The notes beneath the pieces were generated by a model. The model made no database searches. It was not told the origin of the DNA and saw nothing but the letters and a program-made list of their open reading frames with translations. Positions 25,586 to 34,854 of a stretch of 57,266 nucleotides of DNA are shown one piece after another (positions within the stretch are counted from its first letter, which is position 1; each line of letters begins with the position of its first letter). The DNA lies in assembly GCA_934168325.1 (NCBI GenBank), contig CAKPNG010000006.1:1-57266 (forward strand), written 5' to 3'. Both the position numbers and the translations under genes were made by a program. This DNA is from an uncultured Bacilli bacterium. GTDB lineage: Bacteria > Bacillota_I > Bacilli_A > RFN20 > CAG-826.

Positions 25586-27012
25586 CTTTTTTTACCTTTT
25601 GCTTGATACTTTAAGATTGTAGTATCAAAATCACTATATTTTATATCTTCTATTGACAAATGCAATTCACGTGCAAGTATTTTAATTACTTCATCTTGGC
25701 AGAATGTTCCTTGACATTTTCCAAAGCCAGCTCTAATACGCTTTTTAACACCTTTTACAGTCCTTGCACCGCAATTTCTATTAATTACATCAACAATAGC
25801 ACCTTCACTAACTTGTTCACATCTACAAATAATATGTCCATATTTCTTATTTTTTTTGATAAGTTCATTTAATTCTTCTATATTATTTGCTTTTAAATGC
25901 TTTCTAACATAAGGATTAAATTCTTTATTGATTTCTAAATTTAATTTGTCTTTAACATAATTTGCGACATATTCACCAATTGCAGGACTACTAGCAAGTC
26001 CAGGCGAAGAAATTCCTGCAACATTTATAAAATTCTTATTAGTTTTACTCTCTTCTATAATAAAGTCATCACTATCATTATTAGCACGTACACCAGCAAA
26101 TTCTCTAATGACTTCAGTTAATGGTAAATCAGGGATTAATCTCTTAGCTTCTTGTTTTATATAATCAAAACTATTTTTATCAGTTGATGTATCGCATCTA
26201 TCACTACTTATACTATTAGGCCCTATAAAATAATTATTTGAAGTTGTTGGAGAAAATAAGACACCTTTTCCTAATTCTGTAGGGCACATAAATAAAGTGC
26301 TATGTACAAAATTTTGGTCAAAGTGATCAAATAAGATATACTCGCCTTTCTTTGGAGTGATTTTAAAAGTTGGTTTTTCAAGGAAATTAGTTACTAAATC
26401 ACTACTTGTACCAGTACAATTGATCAATACTTTTGTATCGAAAATCTCATTATTTTTTGTAAAAACCCTGTAGAAGTCATTTATTTTTTCAATTTTTATA
26501 ACTTCGGTATTTAACTTTAATTTAACTCCATTATCCATTGCATTTTCCATAAAACTAACACATAAATTAAATGGGGAAATAATTCCAGCATCTTTACAAT
26601 ATAAAGCATATTTACATTCTTTATTTAAATTTGGCTCTCTTTTATGGAGTTCATCATAATTTAAAATTTCTGCATCAACACCATTTTCTTTTGCTCTTTC
26701 TAATAAACTAGTTAAAGTTTCTAAATCAGTTTCATTAAAACCTATTGTTAAAGAGCCGTTTTTCTTAAATGGGACATCCAATTCTTCAGAGACTTTAGGC
26801 ATCATCTTGCATCCTTTAACATTAAAATAAGCTTTCTTACTTCCTGGCAATGGATCATAGCCACTGTGTACTATTCCACTATTTGCGTTAGTAGTTTCTT
26901 CACCAACATCATTATGTCTTTCAAGCAACAAGAAATTGCCTTTATATTGAGAAAGAAATCTAGCAACGGAACATCCAATTACTCCACCACCAATTATTAT
27001 TACATCGTACAT
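25582..27012 (-). CDS. GlpA-like FAD-dependent dehydrogenase with a [2Fe-2S] domain
   Basis: A 476-aa DAO-family flavoprotein. The FAD motif is VIIIGGGVIGCSVARFL (residues 4-20), and TTNANSGIVHSGYD near 40 is typical of glycerol-3-phosphate/L-2-hydroxyglutarate dehydrogenases. ...ICRCEQVS...KCQGTFCQDEV near 396-445 is a BFD-like [2Fe-2S] domain with four Cys. The best functional guess is anaerobic glycerol-3-phosphate dehydrogenase, because the gene lies with the FAD/NAD oxidoreductase and DUF1667; L-2-hydroxyglutarate oxidase is the alternative. It lies 16 nt after hypA. Electrons could pass through the Fe-S domain to the neighbouring flavoproteins. Confidence 0.87.
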   Translation of the reverse strand: MYDVIIIGGGVIGCSVARFLSQYKGNFLLLERHNDVGEETTNANSGIVHSGYDPLPGSKKAYFNVKGCKMMPKVSEELDVPFKKNGSLTIGFNETDLETLTSLLERAKENGVDAEILNYDELHKREPNLNKECKYALYCKDAGIISPFNLCVSFMENAMDNGVKLKLNTEVIKIEKINDFYRVFTKNNEIFDTKVLINCTGTSSDLVTNFLEKPTFKITPKKGEYILFDHFDQNFVHSTLFMCPTELGKGVLFSPTTSNNYFIGPNSISSDRCDTSTDKNSFDYIKQEAKRLIPDLPLTEVIREFAGVRANNDSDDFIIEESKTNKNFINVAGISSPGLASSPAIGEYVANYVKDKLNLEINKEFNPYVRKHLKANNIEELNELIKKNKKYGHIICRCEQVSEGAIVDVINRNCGARTVKGVKKRIRAGFGKCQGTFCQDEVIKILARELHLSIEDIKYSDFDTTILKYQAKGKKR

Positions 27013-27028
27013 AATTTACCTATTAATA

Positions 27029-27373
27029 TTAAATAACTTCAATTTCTTTAATATTAATTTCATCTCCTTTCACCAAATAAGTATGACTACCTCCACATTT
27101 TGGGCATGTTTTCCCATTTTTTACTGTTTCAAACTCAGTTTTGCAAGTTTCGCAATAACTAAATGCTTTAATAGTCTCAATTTTTAATTTACAATTTTTA
27201 GTTAATTCACTTTTATTAGTAGCCCAATTCCAACAATCTAAAAGATATTCTGGAATTACAGTTGATACTTCACCAACTGCTAAAGTTACACTATTAACAT
27301 GTTCTACATTGTTTTCAAAAGCTACTTTTTTAACATCATCTAATATATAAAAAACTATACCTAATTCATGCAT
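27029..27373 (-). CDS. hypA: Hydrogenase nickel metallochaperone HypA
   Basis: A 114-aa HypA. It keeps the N-terminal MHE with the nickel-ligand His2, and a zinc site made of CETC and CPKC separated by 12 residues (about residues 73-92). HypA passes nickel to HypB and on to [NiFe]-hydrogenase or urease. It overlaps the 939-aa flavoprotein gene by 1 nt (TAATG) and precedes the GlpA-like gene. No hypC-F, hydrogenase or urease gene is in the window, so its client is unknown. The central region is slightly divergent (CWNWATNKSELTKN) but still HypA-like. Confidence 0.9.
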   Translation of the reverse strand: MHELGIVFYILDDVKKVAFENNVEHVNSVTLAVGEVSTVIPEYLLDCWNWATNKSELTKNCKLKIETIKAFSYCETCKTEFETVKNGKTCPKCGGSHTYLVKGDEINIKEIEVI

Positions 27374-30192
27374 TAATCTTTTGCCTTATTTTTCTTTTTA
27401 TTTTTTACATATTCTTTATGTTTTCTTTGTGACTCTTTCATTTCTGGTGTTTTCTTACCAAATTTGATTTTTATAGCACGTTTTGCAGCATAAGGAAGAA
27501 TAGCTTTAAATTTATCTTCACTTCTAACCATTTTACTTGCTTCTGGAAGATCACGAGTTAAATGTATTGCATCAAATTCACACTTAGTAGTACAAATACC
27601 ACAACCAATACATTTATTTTCATCAACGATACTAGCACCACATTTTAAGCATCTATTCGTCTCTTTTTTAACTTCTTCTTCAGTCATGACTTTTCTAGAA
27701 TCTTTAAAAGGACTTTCTTTTAAAATGTTTGTATCAATATGAATTTTAGTTCTAGGAGTCTTGTCATATTGAGGAATTTCTAAATTTTCTTTATCTAAAG
27801 TAATAAAGTCTCTTCTATTTCTACCAATAGTTAAACTTGTATTAAGTTGAACATATCTATGTAATGAAATAGCACCTTCTTTACCTTGAGCAATTGCATT
27901 AATTGCAAAGCTTGGTCCTGTATAAACATCACCACCAACGAATATATCTTCTTCATTAGTTTGATAAGTTAATTTATCAGCAATAGGTGTATTATTTCTA
28001 TTAAATTTAACTTTAGTTCCTTTTAATAAATCTTTCCATTCAATAGATTGACCAATTGAGAAAATTATATGTTTACATTCAATAGTTAATAACTCATTCT
28101 CATCATATTTAGGTGAAAATTTCTTATTTTCATCATAAACACTTATACATTTTTTAAGAATAATACCTTTTACATTATTATTTTCATCAACTAAAACTTC
28201 TTTTGGCCCCCATCCATAATTAATAGAAACATTTTCTTCGGTAGCTTCTTTGATTTCTTCATCGCTAGCAGGAATTATATCTCTAGTTTCTAAAGCAAAC
28301 ATACTAACTTTGCCTTCAGTAAGTCTTATAGATGTTCTAGAAGCATCGATAGCAACATTTCCACCACCAATTACAACGACATCACCATCAAGTTTTTGAA
28401 CTTTATTATTTTGAACATCTTTTAAAAATTGAACAGCTGTCATACTTCCATTAGCATTTTCGTTTATAATTCCAGGAAGTCTACCACCTTGACAACCGAT
28501 AGCAATATAAAAACCTGTGTATCCTTCTTTTCTTAATTCTTCAATTGTTATATCTTTGCCTACTTCTACACCAAACTTAAATTCAACGCCCATTTCTTTT
28601 AATACATCAACTTCAGCAAAAACCACGTCTTTTTCTAATTTATAAGAAGGTATACCATAAGTTAACATACCACCTGGCTTTTTATTCTTTTCAAATACAG
28701 TTGGCAAATAGCCTTTCTCTGCTAAATAATAGGCGCAGCTTAAACCAGCAGGACCAGCACCAATAATAGCAATTTTTTGATTCCAATGTTTATAAATGTT
28801 TGATGGAATAATTACTGGCGGAACATATCGAGTTTCTTTATTTAAATCGAGTTCTGCAATGAATTTTTTAACTTCATCTATAGAAACAGCTTCATCAATT
28901 AAGCCTCTAGTACAAGCATCTTCACATTTTTTATTACAAATTCTTCCACATACAGCAGGTAATGGATTATCTTTTTTAATTAATGCTAAAGCTTCCTTAT
29001 ATCTTCCTTCATGTGCCATTTTTAAATAACCTTGAACAGCGATATGTGCAGGGCAATTGGCTTTACAAGGAGCAGTACCAGTGTCATAACAATTAATTCT
29101 ATTCTTATCGCGATAGTCTTCATTCCATTTATCTTCGCCCCAACTTAATGCATCAGGAAGTTCATGTTTAGGATATTGAATTTCACCATCTTTTGTACAT
29201 AATTTTTGGCCTAATTTAACCGCACCTGCAGGGCAATATTCAACACATTTACCACAAGCAACACAGTTTATAGGATCAACATGTGCAACATATGCACTTC
29301 TTGACATATTTGGAGTATTAAATAATTGGCTAGTTCTTAAAGCATTACAAATGTTGACATTACAATTACAAATAGCAAAAATTTTATTTTCACCATCAAT
29401 ATTAGTTATTTGATGAACAAATCCATTATCTTCAGCACGTTTTAAAACGCCTAAAACTTCTTCTTTAGTTGCATAACGGCCTTTTTTGGTTTCTACACAG
29501 TAATCAGCCATATCTCCAACGCCGATACACCATTCTTCAGGATCATCTCCACATCCTTCTTTTAATATAGAACGTCCATATCTACACGAACAAAGTCCAA
29601 GGCTAAGATGTCCTTCATATTTATCTAACCAATAAGAAATATGTTCAATATCAATAGATTTATTTTCAGTTGAAATAGCTTTTTCAACTGGGATGACATG
29701 CATTCCAATTCCAGCTCCGCCTAGTGGAACCATTGGAGTCACTTTTTCAAGCGGTAAAAAAGTCATTCTTTCAAAGAATTGAGCTAATTCAGGATGTTCA
29801 TCGAGTTGCTCCTTTCTCATGTTTGTAAATTCAGCACTGCCTGGAACAAACATAGGAAGAATATATTGTTTTTCGCGTTTTTCATTTTCCCAATTATATT
29901 CAAGTAATCCAATATAAGACATTTGGTCTAATAAGGATTGTAATTTTGTATCTTCTAATTTAGTTTTCTTTTTTAATTGCTCAAAAGTTAAAGGAACTCT
30001 TACATCCATTTTGAGTGCGATATCAGCCATTTCATCAGTGACAATACAAGCTAGGCCCCAATATTCAGGATCATCAGAAGTTACTTTGTGGCCAATTCTA
30101 TCGGTAATTTTTTGACCAAGTTTTAAAATTTTATTTCGTGGATTTTTATCTCCTTTAAATTTAGGTGTGTAAACATTACTCATTTCAGGCAT
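27373..30192 (-). CDS. Multidomain Fe-S / GltD-type NADPH-dependent flavoprotein
   Basis: A 939-aa redox protein. Residues 1-300 hold a winged-helix-like stretch (LTFEQLKKKTKLEDTKLQ) and a Cys-rich domain (CSCRYGR...GCG...WCIG...DYC, CNCNVNIC). A [4Fe-4S] ferredoxin motif, CVACGKCVEYCPAG, lies near 314. A GltD/DPYD-like half follows: Cys cluster CKANCPAH...CGRICNKKCEDAC (375-430), FAD motif IAIIGAGPAGLS near 476, NADPH motif VVVIGGGNVAIDASRTS near 610 and closing motif DIFVGGDVYTGPSFAINAI near 765. A C-terminal [4Fe-4S], CIGCGICTTKCEF, is near 864. The last 50 residues are Lys-rich. It probably shuttles electrons between NAD(P)H and a low-potential carrier; the partner is unknown. It sits between hypB and hypA. 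Confidence 0.85.
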   Translation of the reverse strand: MPEMSNVYTPKFKGDKNPRNKILKLGQKITDRIGHKVTSDDPEYWGLACIVTDEMADIALKMDVRVPLTFEQLKKKTKLEDTKLQSLLDQMSYIGLLEYNWENEKREKQYILPMFVPGSAEFTNMRKEQLDEHPELAQFFERMTFLPLEKVTPMVPLGGAGIGMHVIPVEKAISTENKSIDIEHISYWLDKYEGHLSLGLCSCRYGRSILKEGCGDDPEEWCIGVGDMADYCVETKKGRYATKEEVLGVLKRAEDNGFVHQITNIDGENKIFAICNCNVNICNALRTSQLFNTPNMSRSAYVAHVDPINCVACGKCVEYCPAGAVKLGQKLCTKDGEIQYPKHELPDALSWGEDKWNEDYRDKNRINCYDTGTAPCKANCPAHIAVQGYLKMAHEGRYKEALALIKKDNPLPAVCGRICNKKCEDACTRGLIDEAVSIDEVKKFIAELDLNKETRYVPPVIIPSNIYKHWNQKIAIIGAGPAGLSCAYYLAEKGYLPTVFEKNKKPGGMLTYGIPSYKLEKDVVFAEVDVLKEMGVEFKFGVEVGKDITIEELRKEGYTGFYIAIGCQGGRLPGIINENANGSMTAVQFLKDVQNNKVQKLDGDVVVIGGGNVAIDASRTSIRLTEGKVSMFALETRDIIPASDEEIKEATEENVSINYGWGPKEVLVDENNNVKGIILKKCISVYDENKKFSPKYDENELLTIECKHIIFSIGQSIEWKDLLKGTKVKFNRNNTPIADKLTYQTNEEDIFVGGDVYTGPSFAINAIAQGKEGAISLHRYVQLNTSLTIGRNRRDFITLDKENLEIPQYDKTPRTKIHIDTNILKESPFKDSRKVMTEEEVKKETNRCLKCGASIVDENKCIGCGICTTKCEFDAIHLTRDLPEASKMVRSEDKFKAILPYAAKRAIKIKFGKKTPEMKESQRKHKEYVKNKKKNKAKD

Positions 30193-30195
30193 AAT

Positions 30196-30870
30196 CTATT
30201 TCTCCGTTTTAAATTTAATTATTTCATTTGCTAAATATTCAACTAATTCAGGTACACCTTCACCAGTTTTTGCTGAAATTAAGAATATTTTTGCGTTTTT
30301 ATTACGCATTAAAATATTTGCTTTAGCTTTTTCTACATCAAAATCAAAATAAGGTAAAACATCAATTTTATTAATAACGACAAGATCACAAACTTCAAAC
30401 ATTAAAGGATATTTTAAAGGTTTATCATCACCTTCAGGAACACTTAAAATATTCATATTTTTAATACTTCCTGTATCAAATTCAGCCGGACAAACAAGAT
30501 TGCCAACATTTTCTAAAATAATTAAATCGTAATTTTTATTATTTAAATTATCAATTCCTTGTTCAGTCATTGAAGCATCAAGATGACACATTCCTCCAGT
30601 ATGTAATTGAATAGAATCAATGCCACTATTAGCAATGGTTCTAGCATCTACATCGCTATCAATATCTGCTTCCATAACAGCGATATTAAATTTTTCTTTT
30701 AATCTTCCTAAGACATTTACAAGAGTGGTTGTTTTTCCGCTTCCAGGACTTGACATTACGTTTAGTAAATAAGTTCCTCTTTCTTTAAGTTTTTTTCTTA
30801 ATAAAGCAGCATGCTCATTATTATTTTTAAACACACTTTCTTTAACTTCAATAACTCGTATTTTATCCAT
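30196..30870 (-). CDS. hypB: Hydrogenase nickel incorporation GTPase HypB
   Basis: A 224-aa G3E-family GTPase. The P-loop SSPGSGKTTTL is near residues 41-51. The nickel/zinc-binding G2 region GGMCHLDASM near 96 keeps the Cys-His pair. ENVGNLVCPAEFD is near 123, and the G4 motif NKIDVLPYFDFD near 165. The N-terminal CxxCGC high-affinity nickel site of the E. coli type is absent, as in many bacteria. SD GGAG precedes ATG. It is the first gene of the six-gene operon and is co-transcribed with hypA, but separated from it by the 939-aa flavoprotein. Confidence 0.95.
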   Translation of the reverse strand: MDKIRVIEVKESVFKNNNEHAALLRKKLKERGTYLLNVMSSPGSGKTTTLVNVLGRLKEKFNIAVMEADIDSDVDARTIANSGIDSIQLHTGGMCHLDASMTEQGIDNLNNKNYDLIILENVGNLVCPAEFDTGSIKNMNILSVPEGDDKPLKYPLMFEVCDLVVINKIDVLPYFDFDVEKAKANILMRNKNAKIFLISAKTGEGVPELVEYLANEIIKFKTEK

Positions 30871-31087
30871 ATATTTTCTCCATTGTTAACAATATTTTAA
30901 TAAATTTTTATTAATAATTAAATAGCGATAACACTTTACTTGAGTAAAAATAATTAACTAAATATAACAATAAGTAAACTATTATACTTTTTGTTAAAAA
31001 TATTTATTTATTTATTATATTTTTTCAATTATTAAGATTTCAAATTAATTTAAAAAATGCTAATCTTTTAGACATGAGGTATTAAAA

Positions 31088-32035
31088 ATGAAATTAAATA
31101 ATGTCGTTGTCGCTGGTGGTGGCGTATTGGGTAGTCAAATTGCATTTCAAGCTGCATATTGTGGCTTTAATGTAACTATTTGGTTAAGAAGTGAAGGAAG
31201 TATCGGTAGAACTCAACCTAAGCTTGATAAATTAAAGGAAGATTACATTGCTTCAATTAAAAAGATGGCATCTCCTGAAGGAAAAACTAAAGAAAATTGG
31301 TGCATGGGAATCGCAGATGTTGATTCTTTTAATGAAGAAGAATGTATTAAAAAAGTCGAAAATGCTTACAGTAATATAAAGCTTGAATTAGATATGGCAA
31401 AAGCTTGTAAAGATGCTGATATTGTAATCGAGTCAATGGCTGAAAACGTTGAAGAAAAGAAAAATTTCTATAAAAAATTAGCACTTGTATTGCCTGAAAA
31501 AACAATCATCGTTACTAATTCATCAACATTATTACCAAGTAAATTTGCAAAAGATACTGGTAGACCTAACAAATTCTTATCATTACACTTTGCAAACACT
31601 ATTTGGAAAAATAATATGACTGAAGTTATGTCTCAAAGTAAAACTGAGAAAAAATATTTTGATGAAGTAATTGAATTTGCTAAAGAAATTAGAATGATTC
31701 CTCTTCCAGTTTTGAAAGAAAAATCAGGTTATTTATTAAATTCAATGCTCGTTCCATTATTATTCTCTGGTATGGATTTATATGTTAATGAAATAAGTGA
31801 TCCAGAAAGTATTGATAAAGCTTGGACTCTTGGCACTGGTTCACCAAAAGGACCTTTCCAAATTTTAGATACAGTTGGTTTAAAAACCGCTTATAACATC
31901 GTTATGATGTATGTAAAAATTCCTTCATTCTTAGCTCCTTATAACTTTAAAGGTATGGCAAAAATGCTTAAAAAATATATTGATGAAGGAAAACTTGGTA
32001 AATCATCAGGCGAAGGATTCTATAAATATAAATAA
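31088..32035 (+). CDS. 3-hydroxyacyl-CoA dehydrogenase family protein
   Basis: A 315-aa NAD-dependent dehydrogenase. The Rossmann motif VVVAGGGVLGSQIAFQAA is at residues 6-23. The catalytic-type His is in LSLHFANTIW near 166, and TEVMSQ just after it supplies the Glu of the His-Glu pair. A helical C-terminal dimerisation domain ends in GKSSGEGFYKYK, typical of this family. It may oxidise 3-hydroxybutyryl-CoA or a related 3-hydroxy acid. No other butyrate or beta-oxidation gene is nearby, so the substrate is open. It has SD GAGG, is monocistronic, is divergent from hypB (217-nt shared promoter region) and is followed by a clear terminator. Confidence 0.88.
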   Translation: MKLNNVVVAGGGVLGSQIAFQAAYCGFNVTIWLRSEGSIGRTQPKLDKLKEDYIASIKKMASPEGKTKENWCMGIADVDSFNEEECIKKVENAYSNIKLELDMAKACKDADIVIESMAENVEEKKNFYKKLALVLPEKTIIVTNSSTLLPSKFAKDTGRPNKFLSLHFANTIWKNNMTEVMSQSKTEKKYFDEVIEFAKEIRMIPLPVLKEKSGYLLNSMLVPLLFSGMDLYVNEISDPESIDKAWTLGTGSPKGPFQILDTVGLKTAYNIVMMYVKIPSFLAPYNFKGMAKMLKKYIDEGKLGKSSGEGFYKYK

Positions 32036-32063
32036 TCGTTTTAGCCTATTATAAAATAGCGAG

Positions 32064-32107
32064 ATAAAAAGACATATTTATTAAAAACAATATGTCTTTT
32101 TTATTTA
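32064..32107. terminator. Bidirectional terminator
   Basis: AAAAAGACATAT pairs with ATATGTCTTTTT in a stem with an A-rich loop and flanking A/T runs. It ends the 3HCDH gene (plus) and can also stop the 869-aa lipoprotein gene (minus), whose stop is at 32135. Confidence 0.85.
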
Positions 32108-32134
32108 AATTCCTTTTAAAAAGTGCTACTTTTT

Positions 32135-34744
32135 TTAAAAAACCTTGCTAAACTCAATTGTTTTTACTAAGTTTGTATAATTTGTATATAAAGAAATTAC
32201 AAATAAATTATTTTTTTCATCTACTTTATTTACTTTTATTTTATTTATTTTTGGAGCAAGTGTCCCACCATCCGTAACTGTTCCATTTCCATAATTATAC
32301 ATGTCTAAATAAGTACCACTTGTTAACTTGTATGTACCAGAAATCTTATGTCCTTCATATGTAATTTCAAATTTTCCATTATATGGATTTATCGCAGTTT
32401 TCTTAAAGATAATCTTTTCATTATCACTACTTATAAATTCTCCATTTAAATAAATATCTTGAGCGTAATTTGTATATTCGATTGATTCGTATTCACTATT
32501 ATTAAAGTTAATAGAAACATTCTTTATAGACTTGTTATTTAAATGATCAAAACCAACCTCAGCTTGAAATTTTTTGATATATGTATTTTTTCCACTTAAA
32601 GTTAATACATTATTATTTAATGCAACATTAAACGTAATATCTAAATTCCTGTCATTAATTAAAGTGACTGAACCATCATCATTTATAATAATTTTAGATA
32701 CCCAATTTGAAGAATATGATGTATCAAAATAAGAACCTGCAATATTAATAAAATCTGCATTTTCTTTAATTTCAAAAGTTTTAATAATAGATAAACTAGA
32801 ATCATTAAGTGAAGTAATTTTAATTCTTCCTATCCCTTCTTTAAGAAATTTTAATGATAATAATGAACTAGTTTCATTATTTACTAAATTAGTAAGAATT
32901 ACAAATTCACTATCTAAAATATCAACTTTTACACCTTGTTTAGCCTTACTAGGCTCTAAATTTATATTAAAATTATAAGTTTTTCCAGAGTAATAATTTT
33001 CTACATATTTTTCGTCTTTTATTGCGATTGATTTAGCAACATGATAGTCAATTATTACTTTAATTTTACATTCAACGTTATTATAAGAATTGCCAATAGT
33101 TAAGATAGTTCCTTCTTTATTTGGATTAAATGCTTCATAAACATTATTTAATTGTCTAATATATTTTTCATCATAATTTTTTATATAAAAATTATTCTTA
33201 TCTAATGATGTAGTTGGAGATAAAGATAAGTTAATATCACTTATTGAAAAAGTATCACCTGCATCTAATAATAAATCAAATCCATCAATTTTATTTGCAA
33301 AATAAATATCTTCTTTTAATAAGAAATTATTTTCGTTATTTGTAGTTTTGTTTCCTTGTTTGATTTCGATATCAGTTAAAACGTTACTTAATTCAGAAGC
33401 TCCTTCTTTTACGTTATAAATATCTTTATTTTCATCATAAACCACATCTTCGATGTTATATTCAATTTTATTCATCTTTAAAGATAATAGGATTAAATTT
33501 TCATCAAGTTTTAAATTTAATTTATAAAAAAAAGCTTTATTTAATGAACTAGACGTGTAATATTCAAAATTTGTTAATGTTATATCTAAAGCATCGCAAT
33601 AATCATTTAAGTATTTAACTTCATAAGTTAATCTATTTTTAAAATTAGTTAAGCTTTCGTTATTTTGGTTAACATAAGAGCCTTTATAAATTTCTTTAAT
33701 CGTACTTGATAAAAATAAATTTGTATTATCATTGACGTTATTTATAATATCTTTAGCTTTAGAAATGCTAATTCCATTTTCATTACTATCCGAAATAATC
33801 TTTTGAGCATTAGCATAAGACTTTGTAGGATCTATTTCACTAACGTAAATTTTATTAAGTTGTCTAGATGTTAAATATGTATCATAAATATCTTTTTTAC
33901 TATTAGTTAAATCTTCAATTACTTCATTAACTTCATTTTCAAATCTATTAATCTTTATATTAATATTTGAAACATTGCCATCATTAATTGTTTTTTGCTT
34001 TATAGTTGAACCTATTGAATTGGCTAAATAATTAGTAGACAAATCATCAACAATATTAATCATTTCATCCTTACTTATATCAAGAAAATTAACTTGAATT
34101 TCTTTTTTTAAAGTAAGTTCTAAAGGCTTTTTGTTCAAAAAATCGACTTTTAAATCAAATGTTCCTTTTGTTAAATTCTTTATATTATCTTCGATTTCAT
34201 TAAAATATTTAGAAGTATTATCATTCAAATATAGATCATCATAGTTTAATTTATCATCATCTAATTTTATATAAAATTGATCATTAAACGGTATAAAAAA
34301 ATCATCTAAATAATAAGTAAAATCCGAATCATTATAATTTAATTTAATACCTTCACTATATTTTAAAGAATATAATTTAGCTTCTTTATATGCAGAACTT
34401 ATTTTATTAAAATAAACTTCAATATCCTTATTTATTAAAATATTAACATTGTATATCCCTTCATTCAAAACATAAAAAGAGTTTGATTCTTCTTTTATAA
34501 TTGACTTTTTTGATTCATTATCAAAAGCATCATAAGAAATTTTACTTGGTCCTTCAAACTTAAAAGTATCACCTCTTTTAAGAGCTAAATTCAAACATTC
34601 AAATTGTTTATCGGAACGTTTATTAAATTTTATTTTTTTATTAGTATTAGAAAAAGTTCCAGAAATATAATAAAAATTATTAGAATTATTATTACATCCT
34701 GATAATAAAATTGTTAATGTTGGTAGGATAAATATTTTTCTCAT
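32135..34744 (-). CDS. Large lipoprotein (869 aa), function unknown
   Basis: The signal peptide is followed by the lipobox ILLSGC (Cys near 17) and an Asn-rich linker. Residues about 580-670 form an Ig-like/Big_2-type beta domain (KSIAIKDEKYVENYYSGKTY, then GIGRIKITS). The last 200 residues have two or three lipocalin-like beta segments built on a G-Y/F pattern (NIAGSYFDTSYSSNW, LNGEFISSDNEKI, ITYEGHKISGTYKL). The middle is helical and charged. I recognise no enzyme motif. It is monocistronic. A TATAAT lies 11 nt before ATG with only a very weak SD-like AAGTG, so any leader is a few nt at most. It faces the other lipoprotein genes across a 110-nt divergent promoter region. Confidence 0.7.
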   Translation of the reverse strand: MRKIFILPTLTILLSGCNNNSNNFYYISGTFSNTNKKIKFNKRSDKQFECLNLALKRGDTFKFEGPSKISYDAFDNESKKSIIKEESNSFYVLNEGIYNVNILINKDIEVYFNKISSAYKEAKLYSLKYSEGIKLNYNDSDFTYYLDDFFIPFNDQFYIKLDDDKLNYDDLYLNDNTSKYFNEIEDNIKNLTKGTFDLKVDFLNKKPLELTLKKEIQVNFLDISKDEMINIVDDLSTNYLANSIGSTIKQKTINDGNVSNINIKINRFENEVNEVIEDLTNSKKDIYDTYLTSRQLNKIYVSEIDPTKSYANAQKIISDSNENGISISKAKDIINNVNDNTNLFLSSTIKEIYKGSYVNQNNESLTNFKNRLTYEVKYLNDYCDALDITLTNFEYYTSSSLNKAFFYKLNLKLDENLILLSLKMNKIEYNIEDVVYDENKDIYNVKEGASELSNVLTDIEIKQGNKTTNNENNFLLKEDIYFANKIDGFDLLLDAGDTFSISDINLSLSPTTSLDKNNFYIKNYDEKYIRQLNNVYEAFNPNKEGTILTIGNSYNNVECKIKVIIDYHVAKSIAIKDEKYVENYYSGKTYNFNINLEPSKAKQGVKVDILDSEFVILTNLVNNETSSLLSLKFLKEGIGRIKITSLNDSSLSIIKTFEIKENADFINIAGSYFDTSYSSNWVSKIIINDDGSVTLINDRNLDITFNVALNNNVLTLSGKNTYIKKFQAEVGFDHLNNKSIKNVSINFNNSEYESIEYTNYAQDIYLNGEFISSDNEKIIFKKTAINPYNGKFEITYEGHKISGTYKLTSGTYLDMYNYGNGTVTDGGTLAPKINKIKVNKVDEKNNLFVISLYTNYTNLVKTIEFSKVF

Positions 34745-34854
34745 ATCACTTAAATATTATATAATCATCATATTTTTTTGCATTATTTTTTATTTTTAAT
34801 AAAAAAATTGTTTTCTTTTATTTTGTAACATTTAAAATATACGCGAGGGAAAAT

